Shown here: piece by piece, positions 25,397 through 34,631 of the stretch
Layout of the letters: the number at the start of each line of letters is the position of its first letter
How positions within the stretch are numbered: the first letter of the stretch is position 1
From: an uncultured Clostridia bacterium
GTDB taxonomy: Bacteria > Bacillota > Clostridia > Oscillospirales > Ruminococcaceae
Assembly: GCA_946567425.1 (NCBI GenBank)
Contig: CAMNXF010000011.1
Coordinates: forward strand, 49,031-113,030
Length of the DNA: 64,000 bases
Direction of reading: 5' to 3'
Position numbers and translations under genes: made by a program
The notes under the pieces: model-generated
What the model was told of the DNA's origin: nothing
The model's database searches: none
The model's input: the letters and a program-made list of their open reading frames with translations, nothing else

Positions 25397-26224
25397 TTAA
25401 ATTGAAATTATTTTCGGGTCGAAAATGCAGTCGACATCGCTGCCGAGGTTTTTTTTCGTTACCCCCAGAAGCGCGTCCGCCGCTTTTCCGTCTATGAATA
25501 TCCTGTCCGCCGCGAAAATCGGTAGAAGCGATTCCGAGGTAACCGTTCTACACGGGATAATGCGCAGACCGCCGCTTTCGTCGAGCTTTCCCTCGAGAAA
25601 GTCCAGCACGTTTTTCGGCGTTATCTCGGCGATCTTCTCGTATTTGCAGACGATAACGGGCTTGCCGCTGAATATGTCGCAAAGTCCGTTTCCCGTATCG
25701 CACAGTCCGCGGAGTTGAATTTCCGTATCGTTGAGGGAGATTTTCACGATGCACATTTTATTGCACCGCAATCGCCTGTCCGCGAAATAACGCACCAGCC
25801 TCACCGTGAAATAAGCCGCCGCTGTGAACGCCGCGACTGCCGCGAGCGGAATGTTGAAATACGCCACTCCGTTGCCGAAAACCATTCCGTAGGGCGCGCA
25901 GAACGTCCACAGCGCCGTCATAAGCCCCGCGTAGACAAAGCTCACCAGCAGGAAAAACAGCGCACATACCGCAAAATCAACGAGCTTTTGCTTGCCGAAC
26001 GCTGCAAATGTGATAAGTGCTCCGAGCGCGATTTTTTCCAGAGCTATAACGATAAACGGCAGTTCGGGCAAAAGTATCACAAGCGAACCCACCGCCCCGA
26101 TACCCGCAGCCAGCAGGCACCTTTTCGCTGAAACGCTCCGCCGCATAACAAGCACTGCTGATCTTATCAAAAAGTAATTTATGTACAAATTCAGTACTAT
26201 CAGAACGTCGATATAAACAGTCAC
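25397..26224 (-). CDS. spoIIGA: Sigma-E processing peptidase SpoIIGA
   Basis: 275 residues, GTG start at 26224 behind GGCGGTGATG. Membrane-embedded aspartic-type protease that cleaves pro-sigma-E. Five hydrophobic helices occupy about residues 3-150; the soluble protease domain follows with [13 protein letters not shown] (about 172-184), which contains the catalytic Asp-Thr-Gly, then SGKPVIVC and a C-terminal [10 protein letters not shown]. Pairs with sigE in the conserved spoIIGA-sigE operon. A TATAAT lies about 30 bases upstream, but no Spo0A boxes could be assigned with confidence. Confidence 0.93.
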   Translation of the reverse strand: MTVYIDVLIVLNLYINYFLIRSAVLVMRRSVSAKRCLLAAGIGAVGSLVILLPELPFIVIALEKIALGALITFAAFGKQKLVDFAVCALFFLLVSFVYAGLMTALWTFCAPYGMVFGNGVAYFNIPLAAVAAFTAAAYFTVRLVRYFADRRLRCNKMCIVKISLNDTEIQLRGLCDTGNGLCDIFSGKPVIVCKYEKIAEITPKNVLDFLEGKLDESGGLRIIPCRTVTSESLLPIFAADRIFIDGKAADALLGVTKKNLGSDVDCIFDPKIISI

Positions 26225-26275
26225 GTTTTTTCATCACCGCCTCGCTTGTACTTTAATTATAATTCAAACAAGGCG

Positions 26276-26309
26276 AAAAATATGCCGAATACGGTCGTCG
26301 TATCCGGCA
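26276..26309 (-). terminator. Terminator of prfC
   Basis: TGCCGaATACG (26283-26293) pairs with CGTATcCGGCA (26299-26309), one mismatch, 5-base loop; on the minus strand it runs into TATTTTT. The plus strand also has TTTTTATTT after it. Confidence 0.8.
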
Positions 26310-26366
26310 ATTTTTATTTGATTTTTGAATTTTTCTGTCGCGGGAACGGTTATTTCGCCGTGCGGT

Positions 26367-27971
26367 TTAATCCCTGTTAAACTCCACAAGCTCCAGGCCC
26401 TCGTTTTTGTCGAGCGCCCACTTGATATTCCACTCGCTTGTGAATATCAACAGATAGTTGCCCTTAACGTCCTGAATGAGCTTGGTGTCGGAGGTGAGTA
26501 TCAGTTTCCGAAGCTCGTCTAAGCCGCCCGCAAGATGCTTTTCGCTCGTTATCCAGCGGATATATTCGTATGACAAGTCCTCGCGGATAATGTCGACGTT
26601 GTACTCGTTTTTCAGTCGGTACTCCAGAACCTCGAATTGCAGCACTCCGACAACGCCAACGATAACCTCCTCAAAACCGCTCTGCGGCTCGGAGAAGATC
26701 TGTATTGCGCCCTCCTGTGCTATCTGCGTCGTGCCCTTTATGAACTGCTTTCTTTTCAGCGTGTCCTTTTGACGTATACGCGCGAAGTGCTCGGGTGCGA
26801 ACGTCGGTATACCCTCGAACATGATCTTGCTTTTCGGCGCGCAGACCGTGTCGCCTATCGAGAATACTCCCGGGTCGAACACGCCCATAATATCGCCCGC
26901 ATACGCTTCCTGAATGACCTCACGGTCATTCGCCATTATCTGCTGCGGCTGCGACAGGCGCATTACTCGGTTGTTCTGAACGTGCAGCACTTCCATATCC
27001 TTGTTGAACTTGCCGCTTACGATGCGCATAAACGCTATCCTGTCGCGGTGCGCCTTGTTCATATTCGCCTGTATCTTAAAGATGAACGCCGAGAAGCTCT
27101 CGTCGAACGGATCAACGATACCGCTCTCGGTAGTACGGGGCAGGGGAGGAGTGGTCATTTTCAGGAAGTTCTCGAGGAACGGCTCGACGCCGAAGTTCGT
27201 GAGCGCCGACCCGAAGAACACGGGCGAGAGCTTTCCGCCGTTGACAAGCTCTGCGTCAAATTCTTCGGACGCGCCGTCGAGCAGTTCCACGTCGTCGCGG
27301 AGGGTGTTGTAGTTGGTCTGCCCGATGAGCTCAGCGAGGTTTTCGTCGTTCAAGTCGACCTCGGTTTTCGCGACCTCGCGCGTACCGTTGTTTGCCTCAA
27401 ATGAAATTATGTGCCTGTTCTCACGGTCGTAAACGCCCTTGAACTCCTTGCCGGAGCCGATAGGCCAGTTGACGGGATAAGTCTTTATACCAAGCTCGTT
27501 TTCAATTTCTTCCAGTAAGTCAAACGGATTGCGGCTCTCGCGGTCCATTTTGTTTATGAATGTGAAGATCGGGATATTCCGCAGTGTGCAGACCTTGAAC
27601 AGCTTGCGCGTCTGGTTCTCAACGCCTTTTGCAGCGTCGATTACCATGACAGCCGAATCCGCCGCCATAAGCGTACGGTAGGTGTCCTCCGAGAAGTCCT
27701 GATGTCCCGGGGTATCCAGAATGTTTATGCAGTACCCCTCGTAATTAAACTGCATAACCGACGATGTAACGGAAATTCCGCGCTGCTTTTCTATCTCCAT
27801 CCAGTCGGAGGTCGCGTGGCGCGCGTTCTTTTTGCCCTTGACCGCGCCAGCCAGCGAGATAGCCCCACCGTACAGCAGAAACTTCTCCGTCAGCGTGGTC
27901 TTACCCGCGTCGGGGTGTGAGATTATCGCAAAGGTTCTTCGCCTTTCAATTTCGTGCTTTAAATCAGCCAT
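26367..27971 (-). CDS. prfC: Peptide chain release factor 3
   Basis: Translational GTPase that recycles RF1 and RF2 from the ribosome. 534 residues, normal. G1 in IISHPDAGKTTLTE (17-30), the RF3-type G2 region QRGISVTSSVMQF, G3 in ILDTPGHQDFSEDT, G4 FINKMDRESR. The remainder is the beta-barrel domains and the ribosome-contacting C-terminus. The N-terminal DLKHEIERRRTFAI is family-typical. It follows the UPF0104 gene by 72 bases, and has its own terminator. Confidence 0.95.
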   Translation of the reverse strand: MADLKHEIERRRTFAIISHPDAGKTTLTEKFLLYGGAISLAGAVKGKKNARHATSDWMEIEKQRGISVTSSVMQFNYEGYCINILDTPGHQDFSEDTYRTLMAADSAVMVIDAAKGVENQTRKLFKVCTLRNIPIFTFINKMDRESRNPFDLLEEIENELGIKTYPVNWPIGSGKEFKGVYDRENRHIISFEANNGTREVAKTEVDLNDENLAELIGQTNYNTLRDDVELLDGASEEFDAELVNGGKLSPVFFGSALTNFGVEPFLENFLKMTTPPLPRTTESGIVDPFDESFSAFIFKIQANMNKAHRDRIAFMRIVSGKFNKDMEVLHVQNNRVMRLSQPQQIMANDREVIQEAYAGDIMGVFDPGVFSIGDTVCAPKSKIMFEGIPTFAPEHFARIRQKDTLKRKQFIKGTTQIAQEGAIQIFSEPQSGFEEVIVGVVGVLQFEVLEYRLKNEYNVDIIREDLSYEYIRWITSEKHLAGGLDELRKLILTSDTKLIQDVKGNYLLIFTSEWNIKWALDKNEGLELVEFNRD

Positions 27972-28043
27972 TTGTTGTTCTTCCTTTATATTTTTTTCGG
28001 TAGTCGATTTGCTCTACATCGGTTTTTCTCCTGTTGATTTATT

Positions 28044-29144
28044 TTATTGTTGTTCGTCAAGCTCCTTGGAAAGTTCCTGTTCCATTTTATCCATGTCGAC
28101 GCTCTCAGGAGCTTCAATTCCCTTATTTTTAAGCGTGAGCATAAATCCCATTCCCACGAGTATCGGCAGATAGAACGTGAAAATTCTCCACAGCATTGTC
28201 GAAACACCCGTATACGTTCCGAACATATCCTTGAAAAATCCCGCGTAGCCCAACTCCGCCGCGCCCATTGCTCCCGGCAGCGGAATGAACGACGAGATCA
28301 TCAGAACGTACGCCTGATAGGAGATTATCTTCAGCAGACTTGCGCCCTCCAGTCCGAAACCGTGGTACAGAACATAGGAAATGCTCAGATAGAGCGTTAA
28401 CTGAATGAACGTGAAAAAACAGGATTTCACGATTACCCAAACGTTCTTTTTGAGGAACTTGAAATTCACGTGGAACTTGTTGACCTCGCGTGTGAAATAC
28501 AGCCGCCAGTGCATGGGGTTTTTGACAATGTGCATTTTCGTAAGCAGCGTGATTATGCCGTTCGCCGCTTTGACCGTGCCGTTTTTCCAGAGCGCTATGC
28601 TGAGCAAGAACACGATAACCGCTGTGTTGATGACAAAACCGATAAGCACGAACGGCATCAAGCCCTTAGAGGAAAGGTCGTCGCCGAACTGATCGAACCC
28701 TACTGCAAGCGTGAACACCGAATACACCGTCAACACGAACTGATACACGATAAACCGCGACAACAAAGCCGTAAGCCCCGCCCCGAGCGGAACTCCGAAC
28801 TGCACAAAGTAATACGCCTGCATAGGCTGCCCGCCCGATGCGCAGGGCGTTATACAGTTGAAATACTGTCCGATTATGGTATCGAGCCAAGTGTGCCAGA
28901 ATTTTGATTTCGGGTGAAGCGGCTTTAAGATCGCGTGAATGGTCGCGCTTTCGCACAGCCAATATCCGAGCATAAACAAAATGCACACAATGAGAAATAT
29001 CGGGTTGATATTCTGCAGCGCGTTCAGTACGTTTTCAAGCTTGTCCACAAACAGCAGATAAACTATCATAACGATAAACGCTATGCCGCAGATGATCAGA
29101 TTTAATTTGTTGTTTTTCTTTTTCGGTTTATTGGTTTTACTCAT
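28044..29144 (-). CDS. UPF0104 / LPG-synthase-TM-like flippase-like membrane protein
   Basis: 366 residues from ATG 29144 (GGAG ten bases upstream). The longer start at 29177 falls at the transcription start predicted from the promoter 29183-29211, so it is unlikely. About eight helices. Family marks: YFNCITPCASGGQPMQAYYF (about 85-104), LLSRFIVYQ, and SSFIPLPGAMGAAELGYAGF near 290, the two PxxGG/PxPGG-type motifs. Relatives include the N-terminal flippase half of MprF, which flips aminoacylated lipids, but the catalytic MprF half is absent. Actual lipid substrate unknown. Confidence 0.87.
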   Translation of the reverse strand: MSKTNKPKKKNNKLNLIICGIAFIVMIVYLLFVDKLENVLNALQNINPIFLIVCILFMLGYWLCESATIHAILKPLHPKSKFWHTWLDTIIGQYFNCITPCASGGQPMQAYYFVQFGVPLGAGLTALLSRFIVYQFVLTVYSVFTLAVGFDQFGDDLSSKGLMPFVLIGFVINTAVIVFLLSIALWKNGTVKAANGIITLLTKMHIVKNPMHWRLYFTREVNKFHVNFKFLKKNVWVIVKSCFFTFIQLTLYLSISYVLYHGFGLEGASLLKIISYQAYVLMISSFIPLPGAMGAAELGYAGFFKDMFGTYTGVSTMLWRIFTFYLPILVGMGFMLTLKNKGIEAPESVDMDKMEQELSKELDEQQ

Positions 29145-29182
29145 ATTAACAATACTCCATTTTTCCGCCACATACATTATTT

Positions 29183-29211
29183 ATTATAGCGAAATCGGGC
29201 GCTGTTGTCAA
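29183..29211 (-). promoter_or_regulatory. Consensus promoter of the UPF0104-prfC transcript
   Basis: Minus strand TTGACA (29206-29211), exactly 17 bases, TATAAT (29183-29188). Confidence 0.85.
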
Positions 29212-29283
29212 GGGATTTTTTTGTGCTTTTCCGTAATATATGACGAAACGGTGAGAAAATTTTCAAATTTTCTTTTATAAAAC

Positions 29284-29312
29284 TTGACAATTTGCCGTAA
29301 TAGTGGTATAAT
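29284..29312 (+). promoter_or_regulatory. Consensus promoter of aspS
   Basis: TTGACA (29284-29289), 17 bases, TATAAT (29307-29312). The leader is about 100 bases, with a small ACGG..CCGT hairpin; it is too short for a T-box and none was seen. Confidence 0.85.
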
Positions 29313-29421
29313 AAATTGTTAAGTACAATAAACGGGAGTTATCCGTAGTTTTAAATATTGTATATTTTGCCGCTTTTTTTGAAATAAATAACCGTAAAGG
29401 TTAGTGAAAGGGTTGAATTTT

Positions 29422-31197
29422 GTGTTCAGAGAAAATGAATACCGCACGCAATACTGCAACGCGGTGAGCGAAAAGGATATCGGCAAAAAGGTCCGTGCGG
29501 CGGGTTGGGTCGAAAATATCCGCGATCACGGGGGAATTATGTTTGTCGACCTCCGCGATCATTACGGACAGATTCAGATCGTATTCCACAACGAGACTCT
29601 GCTCGAGGGCATTCACAAGGAATGTGCCGTGTCTATTGCAGGTACGGTATTAAAGCGCGACGAGAGCACCTACAACGACAAGATCGAAACGGGTACAGTG
29701 GAGATCGAAGCGGAGGAGGTGCGTATTCTCGGCAAGGTTTCCGAGCAGCTTCCGTTTGAGGTCGACGAGTCCCGCAAAACGAAAGAGGACTTGCGCCTTA
29801 AATACCGCTATCTTGATTTGCGCAATAGGAAAATGCACGAGAACATTATGTTCCGTTCACAAGTGATCTCGTTTTTGCGCAATAAGATGACCGAAATGGG
29901 TTTCTTGGAGCTTCAGACCCCTATTTTGTCAACGTCCTCTCCCGAGGGGGCGCGTGACTACCTTATCCCGAGCCGCAAACATCACGGCAAATTTTACGCG
30001 TTGCCACAGGCTCCGCAGATCTTCAAGCAGATATATATGGTTTCGGGATTTGACAAATATTTTCAGATAGCTCCCTGTTTTCGTGATGAGGACGCTCGCG
30101 CCGACCGTTCTCCCGGCGAGTTCTATCAGCTCGACTTCGAGATGTCGTTCGCGACACAGGAGGACGTTTTCGCGGTAGCCGAGGAGGTTCTCTCAGCGAC
30201 GTTCGCGAAATTCTCCGACAAGCAGGTAAGTCCCGCACCGTTCCGCAGAATACCGTTTGAAGAGGCGATGCTCACCTACGGCTCGGATAAACCCGATCTG
30301 CGCAACCCGCTCGTTATCAAGGAGCTGTCCGACCTGTTTGTTGACAGCGATTTCAAGCCTTTCGCAAACAAGACGGTACGCGGAATACGCGTTCCGAAAA
30401 TGGCGAGCCAGTCCAAAAGCTTCTTTAAGAATATGGAGGATTTCGCGGTAAACGAGGTCGGAATGAAGGGTCTGGGCTACTTCAAGGTCGAAGAGGGCGA
30501 AGACGGCAGAAAATTCAAGTATAACGGTCCTATTGACAAGTTTCTTAACGACGAACAGCGCGACGAGCTTGCAAGCCGCTGTGAGCTCGAGATCGGCGAT
30601 GTGCTGTACTTCATCGCCGACAGCAAGAAGAACGCGCCGAAGTTCGCGGGGCAGATACGCACCGAGGTTGCAAAACGTATGGACCTTATCGACGAGAGCC
30701 GTTTCGAACTTTGCTTTATAGTTGATTTCCCGATGTACGAGTTGGACGAGGAGACGGGAAAGATCATCTTCACGCACAACCCGTTCTCCATGCCGCAGGG
30801 CGGTCTGGATGCGCTGCTGAACAAGAACCCTCTCGACATACTTGCGTATCAGTACGATATCGTTTGCAACGGCGTGGAGCTGTCGTCGGGCGCAGTCCGC
30901 AACCACGATCTGGATATTATGATAAAGGCGTTCGAGATTGCGGGTTACACCGAGGAGGACGTTGCGAGCAAGTTCGGAGCGCTGTATAACGCGTTCAAGT
31001 TCGGAGCGCCGCCTCACGCGGGAATGGCTCCCGGCGTAGACCGAATGATAATGCTCCTCACGGGTGAGGAGAGCATTCGCGAGATAATTGCGTTCCCGCT
31101 CAACTCCAACGCACAGGATCTGCTTCTGGGCGCTCCCACAGAGGTAACAGAACAGCAGCTCCGCGAGGTTCACATTAAAGTAAGAAAACAGATGTGA
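29422..31197 (+). CDS. aspS: Aspartyl-tRNA synthetase
   Basis: 591 residues from GTG 29422, placed 9 bases after GAAAGGG; an in-frame GTG at 29404 has worse spacing. Class II synthetase of the bacterial type. Order: N-terminal OB-fold anticodon-binding domain (GWVENIRDHGGIMFVDLRD), motif 2 region FQIAPCFRDEDARADR, the bacterial GAD insertion (about 300-410), and motif 3 APPHAGMAPGVDRMIMLL near the end. The class II active-site PQAPQIFKQ is intact. Monocistronic between a consensus promoter and a terminator. Confidence 0.95.
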   Translation: MFRENEYRTQYCNAVSEKDIGKKVRAAGWVENIRDHGGIMFVDLRDHYGQIQIVFHNETLLEGIHKECAVSIAGTVLKRDESTYNDKIETGTVEIEAEEVRILGKVSEQLPFEVDESRKTKEDLRLKYRYLDLRNRKMHENIMFRSQVISFLRNKMTEMGFLELQTPILSTSSPEGARDYLIPSRKHHGKFYALPQAPQIFKQIYMVSGFDKYFQIAPCFRDEDARADRSPGEFYQLDFEMSFATQEDVFAVAEEVLSATFAKFSDKQVSPAPFRRIPFEEAMLTYGSDKPDLRNPLVIKELSDLFVDSDFKPFANKTVRGIRVPKMASQSKSFFKNMEDFAVNEVGMKGLGYFKVEEGEDGRKFKYNGPIDKFLNDEQRDELASRCELEIGDVLYFIADSKKNAPKFAGQIRTEVAKRMDLIDESRFELCFIVDFPMYELDEETGKIIFTHNPFSMPQGGLDALLNKNPLDILAYQYDIVCNGVELSSGAVRNHDLDIMIKAFEIAGYTEEDVASKFGALYNAFKFGAPPHAGMAPGVDRMIMLLTGEESIREIIAFPLNSNAQDLLLGAPTEVTEQQLREVHIKVRKQM

Positions 31198-31211
31198 TCA
31201 TAAGACATAAT

Positions 31212-31241
31212 AAAAACGGACAGCCGCGCTGCCCGTTTTTT
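31212..31241. terminator. Bidirectional terminator between aspS and ABC permease gene
   Basis: AAAACGGaCAGC / GCTGcCCGTTTT stem, 3-base loop, one mismatch, T-run on both strands. Genes on both sides point toward it. Confidence 0.8.
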
Positions 31242-31242
31242 A

Positions 31243-32007
31243 TTATTGCAGATCTGCTTTCATCTTATGCTTGAAAACGATCACCGAGGCGGCGGTTATC
31301 ACAACGGCATAAGCAAGCGTTATCAGCAGATGAGGGAGATAGCCGTCAAAATCGAGTGCGCTTGCCATTCGCGCGGCTTTTACGGCGTGATAGAACGGCA
31401 ACGCATTGCAGATGTCCAACAGCACGCCGCCCACGCCGTCCGCGTCAAACCATACTCCGCCGAGGAACGACGCAAGCGATATAACAATCGAGCACAATCC
31501 CGGCGCGGCTTTCTCACTGAACAGCGTTCCGAAAAGCAGTCCGCAAGCGATAAGCATAATGACAGTCGGCAGCAGCGACAGCAGCGTGAGCAGCAGCCCG
31601 AGCGTGTTCAACTCGATCCCCGTTATCAGCGAAACGACAAACGACGCCGCCAGAGTTGTGATAAGCTGCAAAACCGCCAACAGGGAAGTGGGCAGAACGT
31701 ACCCGAGGATAAAACTCCCCGACGTCATAGGAGTTGCGTAAAGCCGTACCAGAAACGCTCCCGAACGGTCTTTCGCCACGCTTAGGCAAGTGAACAGCAT
31801 TATGAACGTAAGTCCGAAAACCGCGATGCCGCCTGCGAGATTGTCAATGCGGAAGATCGTCATTCCCGCTTCCTCGGGGATACCGTCGTTAACGAGTGTC
31901 ATCACAGCGAGCATTACCAACGGAAATCCCAGACAAAATATGTAGCTTAACGGGTCGCGGATAATCTCCTTGAAGTTGCGTGAGGAAAAAGCGACTGCCT
32001 TATTCAT
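31243..32007 (-). CDS. ABC-2 type transporter permease
   Basis: 254 residues from ATG 32007; a TTG two codons earlier is less likely. Six helices in the ABC-2 pattern: one after the N-terminal cytosolic segment (LSYIFCLGFPLVMLAVMTLV), then a block of four or five, including LLTLLSLLPTVIMLIACGLLFG, with the gating segment SLASFLGGVWFDAD. Forms a transporter with the ATPase encoded 2 bases upstream. Export of a peptide, antibiotic or lipid is possible; nothing identifies the cargo. Confidence 0.9.
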   Translation of the reverse strand: MNKAVAFSSRNFKEIIRDPLSYIFCLGFPLVMLAVMTLVNDGIPEEAGMTIFRIDNLAGGIAVFGLTFIMLFTCLSVAKDRSGAFLVRLYATPMTSGSFILGYVLPTSLLAVLQLITTLAASFVVSLITGIELNTLGLLLTLLSLLPTVIMLIACGLLFGTLFSEKAAPGLCSIVISLASFLGGVWFDADGVGGVLLDICNALPFYHAVKAARMASALDFDGYLPHLLITLAYAVVITAASVIVFKHKMKADLQ

Positions 32008-32009
32008 TG

Positions 32010-32744
32010 TCAAGCCCCCTTTCCGAATTCGCCCGCGATCTTCACGAACGTGTTTTCAAGTCCGCTTTCGCCGCTTTGGGCTTCGAGCTCCGAAAGCGTT
32101 CCGAGTGCCGCGAGACTGCCGTCGATCATTATCGCTATACGGTCGGAAAGCGCCTCGGCTTCTTCCATATAATGGGTGGTCAGCACGATCGTTATTTTGC
32201 TCTTAAGCTCCTCGACGACGTTCCACAGCTCGCGCCGCGCGAGAACGTCCAGACCAAGTGTAGGTTCGTCGAGAAACAGCACCTTCGGCTCAGAGATAAG
32301 CGCCATGGCAATTGAGAGCTTGCGTTTCCAGCCGCCCGAGAGCGTTTTTGCGCGTGAATTTGCGACCTCGCTCATTCTGAACAGCTCAGTCATTTCGTCG
32401 ATACGGCGATTTGCCTTTTCGGGAGAATACCCGTAAATTCCGCACATCAGCCGCAGATTTTCGAGTACGGAGAGATTTTCGGCGACTGCGGTGTCCTGCG
32501 GCGATATGCCGACAAGTCCTTTCACTGCAGACTGCTCGGTAACGCAGTTGTGTCCGCAGATGTAACATTCCCCGTCCGTGGGCTTGGACAGACAGGACAG
32601 CATACGGATAGTCGTCGTTTTGCCCGCGCCGTTCACTCCCAGCAGCGAGAAAAGCTCTCCCTCGTGCACCGACAGCGACAGTCCCGAAACGGCGGTCTTG
32701 GTCTTGTACCTCTTGGTGAGGTTTTCGGTTTCGATAGCGTTCAT
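32010..32744 (-). CDS. ABC transporter ATP-binding protein
   Basis: 244 residues. Walker A LLGVNGAGKTTTI (about 33-45), Q-loop VGISPQDTAV, signature LSGGWKRKLSIAMAL, Walker B KVLFLDEPTLGLD, H-loop VLTTHYMEEAE. The fold matches the CcmA/NatA-type exporters paired with ABC-2 permeases. The regulator gene stops 3 bases before its start, so regulator, ATPase and permease form one operon. The signature is GGW instead of the usual GGM or GGQ, a harmless-looking variation. Confidence 0.93.
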   Translation of the reverse strand: MNAIETENLTKRYKTKTAVSGLSLSVHEGELFSLLGVNGAGKTTTIRMLSCLSKPTDGECYICGHNCVTEQSAVKGLVGISPQDTAVAENLSVLENLRLMCGIYGYSPEKANRRIDEMTELFRMSEVANSRAKTLSGGWKRKLSIAMALISEPKVLFLDEPTLGLDVLARRELWNVVEELKSKITIVLTTHYMEEAEALSDRIAIMIDGSLAALGTLSELEAQSGESGLENTFVKIAGEFGKGA

Positions 32745-32747
32745 TCG

Positions 32748-33140
32748 TTACTCCTGTTTATCAAAAATTTCCGATACTTTAACGATCGCAATGCCCCTGT
32801 CCTCGTCGCCGAGCAGCAGAATAGCGTCGCCGGGCTTTATTCCAAACACTTCACGGCACTTTTTCGGTAGCGTTATCTGCCCCTTGTCGTTGACGCGCGT
32901 AATGCCGAACATATGCTTTTTGTCGCTGCGGTTGTCGGGAAGAGACGCCATATTGCGCACCAGTGAATCGACAGTCACCTCGTAAATATCCGCAAGTGCA
33001 ACAACATTTTCGATGTCAGGAACGCTCTCTCCGCGCTCCCATTTTGCCACTGCCTGCCGAGACACGCCGAGCTTTTCCGCGATCTGCTCTTGTGTAAATC
33101 CGTTTTGCTTACGGAAGAATTTCAAATTATTAAAGTCCAT
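32748..33140 (-). CDS. XRE helix-turn-helix / AbrB fusion regulator
   Basis: 130 residues. Residues 1-62 are an XRE-type HTH (TQEQIAEKLGVSRQAVAKWE). Residues about 76-122 are an AbrB/SpoVT-type swapped hairpin (ITRVNDKGQITLPKKCREVF, IKPGDAILLL). Two DNA-binding modules in one small protein should give a regulator with an extended operator. The palindrome 33171-33202 across its own -35 region is a likely site. First gene of the ABC-2 operon, which it probably controls. Confidence 0.9.
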   Translation of the reverse strand: MDFNNLKFFRKQNGFTQEQIAEKLGVSRQAVAKWERGESVPDIENVVALADIYEVTVDSLVRNMASLPDNRSDKKHMFGITRVNDKGQITLPKKCREVFGIKPGDAILLLGDEDRGIAIVKVSEIFDKQE

Positions 33141-33160
33141 TTTTCCACCTCTTTAATAAT

Positions 33161-33202
33161 ATTATAAAATAATCTCCGATATTTTTCAACCAATCGGAGA
33201 TT
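33161..33202 (-). promoter_or_regulatory. Promoter with 10-bp palindromic operator for the XRE-AbrB gene
   Basis: Promoter on the minus strand: TTGAAA (33184-33189), 17 bases, TATAAT (33161-33166). Perfect inverted repeat AATCTCCGAT (33171-33180) and ATCGGAGATT (33193-33202) brackets the -35 box. It is a likely autoregulatory operator; the same hairpin followed by ATTTTAT could also end transcription from the gene at 33223. Confidence 0.7.
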
Positions 33203-33222
33203 ACAATTATGTTATGTTCGGT

Positions 33223-33708
33223 TTACATTTTCAGATTATTTTCCGCCGCAATTATCGGATAACCGTCAATATACGGCTTGACGATATCGGGGTGTTCGCG
33301 CGCGGTTTTAAACAGCGTTTCCGTGAAATTATCCGCGTGGGCAAATTCCGACAGCGTTTTCAGCGGCAGAGAAGATACAGTTTCGCACACGGGAGATACC
33401 GTGATAACGCGCGTTTCCCCGAGGGCGTTCACACGGAACGGCCATATCAGGCAGTCGAACGGCTTAAGCTCCCCAAGCGTGCAGCCGTTTTCCGACGCGG
33501 CGGGGCAGTACACGATATTGTTGCCGTCAAATTTCATGTCGAACACAAATTCGCTTCTGCGAGGACTTAGAACAACGCCGAGCTTTTCCTCGACTTTATC
33601 ACGGAACTCCCCGAATATCAGCGGAATTTCCCATTTATCGTCCTCGACAAATCCGCAGCATACTCGGCACTTTGCGCAGCTTTCTTTATTTAAAATTTTT
33701 TTCAGCAT
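33223..33708 (-). CDS. YkgJ-family cysteine-cluster protein
   Basis: 161 residues. N-terminal cysteines CAKCRVCCG (11-19) and later cysteines in YCPAASENGCTLGELKPFDC and SPVCETV match the zinc- or iron-sulfur-binding YkgJ/UPF0153 group, whose function is unknown. ATG 33708 has only a weak AAAGAGGGT upstream. It stands alone, upstream of the ABC-2 regulator on the same strand, separated by that gene's promoter. Confidence 0.75.
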   Translation of the reverse strand: MLKKILNKESCAKCRVCCGFVEDDKWEIPLIFGEFRDKVEEKLGVVLSPRRSEFVFDMKFDGNNIVYCPAASENGCTLGELKPFDCLIWPFRVNALGETRVITVSPVCETVSSLPLKTLSEFAHADNFTETLFKTAREHPDIVKPYIDGYPIIAAENNLKM

Positions 33709-34087
33709 ATCGAAACCCTCTTTCTCATATAATTATACCCGATTAAAATATTATTGTCAATAGTTTTTGACGGTAATCATTGACGATTTATTGAATAATG
33801 GGTGCTGTTATTTTTTGCATTGTTTTCCAATAAATACCGATTATGGATTGGTTTGTAGGTAAATGCTTCCATAATCTGTAAAGCCGCATTGTAAAAGGCT
33901 TTATTTATTCTTTATTTTACGTTTTTTTACAAAAAAGGGGTTGACAAGTTTGAAAAATGAGTTATAATTATATTAAGGACGAAAAAATAAGAACTGATAT
34001 TGGAGCATATCTGTGTTTCCAAAATAAGGGAAAAGCAGCTGTGGAAGTAATAACCTTGGGCAGACGAGTAAAAGGAAGGGATACATA
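33709..34087. other. Gene-free region with marR promoter and inverted repeat
   Basis: No gene seen. A perfect 9-bp inverted repeat, GATTATGGA (33839-33847) and TCCATAATC (33868-33876), is separated by 20 bases. A promoter for the MarR gene follows at 33941-33968 (TTGACA, 16 bases, TATAAT). The leader to the marR ATG is about 110 bases. Confidence 0.6.
33941..33968 (+). promoter_or_regulatory. Promoter of the marR-family gene
   Basis: TTGACA (33941-33946), 16-base spacer, TATAAT (33963-33968). Confidence 0.75.
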
Positions 34088-34549
34088 ATGAAAGCTACGA
34101 ACAACAATTCCTTAATGGTTCAGGAAAACGATTCTATTACGAGCGTTAACGAAGCCAGTTACCTTTTTGGAGCTTACGTATGCCAGGAGTTAGAGCGTAT
34201 TGGAATGCGATATTCGTACAGGCATGTGATGAAACCGCTTATGGAAAACGAAAGCCTGACGCAGCTTGAACTGGTGAAGATCACTGAGCTCAAAGCGCCG
34301 ACTATCAGTATTACTCTGCGCAATATGGAGCGCGAGGGAATAGTGCGCCGCGAAAAGAACGACAACGACCGCCGCGAAACGCATGTTTTCATTACGGACA
34401 AGGGTAGGAAAATGTACGCAAAGGTACTTATGGCTCTTGAAAACGCGGAGAAAACGATGCTCAACGGCATTTCTGACAAGGAGCTTAAGTCGCTGCGTTC
34501 GACTCTTGACAAGATGAGCGCAAATCTGCGTGCGGAAATTAAGAAGTAA
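34088..34549 (+). CDS. MarR-family transcriptional regulator
   Basis: 153 residues. The winged helix-turn-helix is clear: LTQLELVKITELKAPTISIT (helices around 57-76), then LRNMEREGIVRREKNDNDRRE, the wing with its conserved DxRRE. C-terminal helices form the dimer. MarR proteins usually repress a nearby efflux or stress gene in response to small molecules. No obvious target lies next to it: the neighbour downstream is the convergent EAL gene. Ribosome site AAGGAAGGGA. Confidence 0.92.
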   Translation: MKATNNNSLMVQENDSITSVNEASYLFGAYVCQELERIGMRYSYRHVMKPLMENESLTQLELVKITELKAPTISITLRNMEREGIVRREKNDNDRRETHVFITDKGRKMYAKVLMALENAEKTMLNGISDKELKSLRSTLDKMSANLRAEIKK

Positions 34550-34582
34550 TTATAGCAAATGAGTTTTTCCTCTTGTGTTTTT

Positions 34583-34626
34583 CAAAAGGGAGTTTCTGTG
34601 GGGGGAGACTCCCTTTTGAGTTTTTT
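34583..34626 (+). terminator. Terminator of marR
   Basis: CAAAAGGGAGT (34583-34593) pairs perfectly with ACTCCCTTTTG (34608-34618), then AGTTTTTT. Confidence 0.88.
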
Positions 34627-34631
34627 GTGCT

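Noticed and set aside
29313..29421. T-box riboswitch in the aspS leader
   Set aside because: Leader is only about 100 bases, and no T-box sequence or large antiterminator fold was seen.
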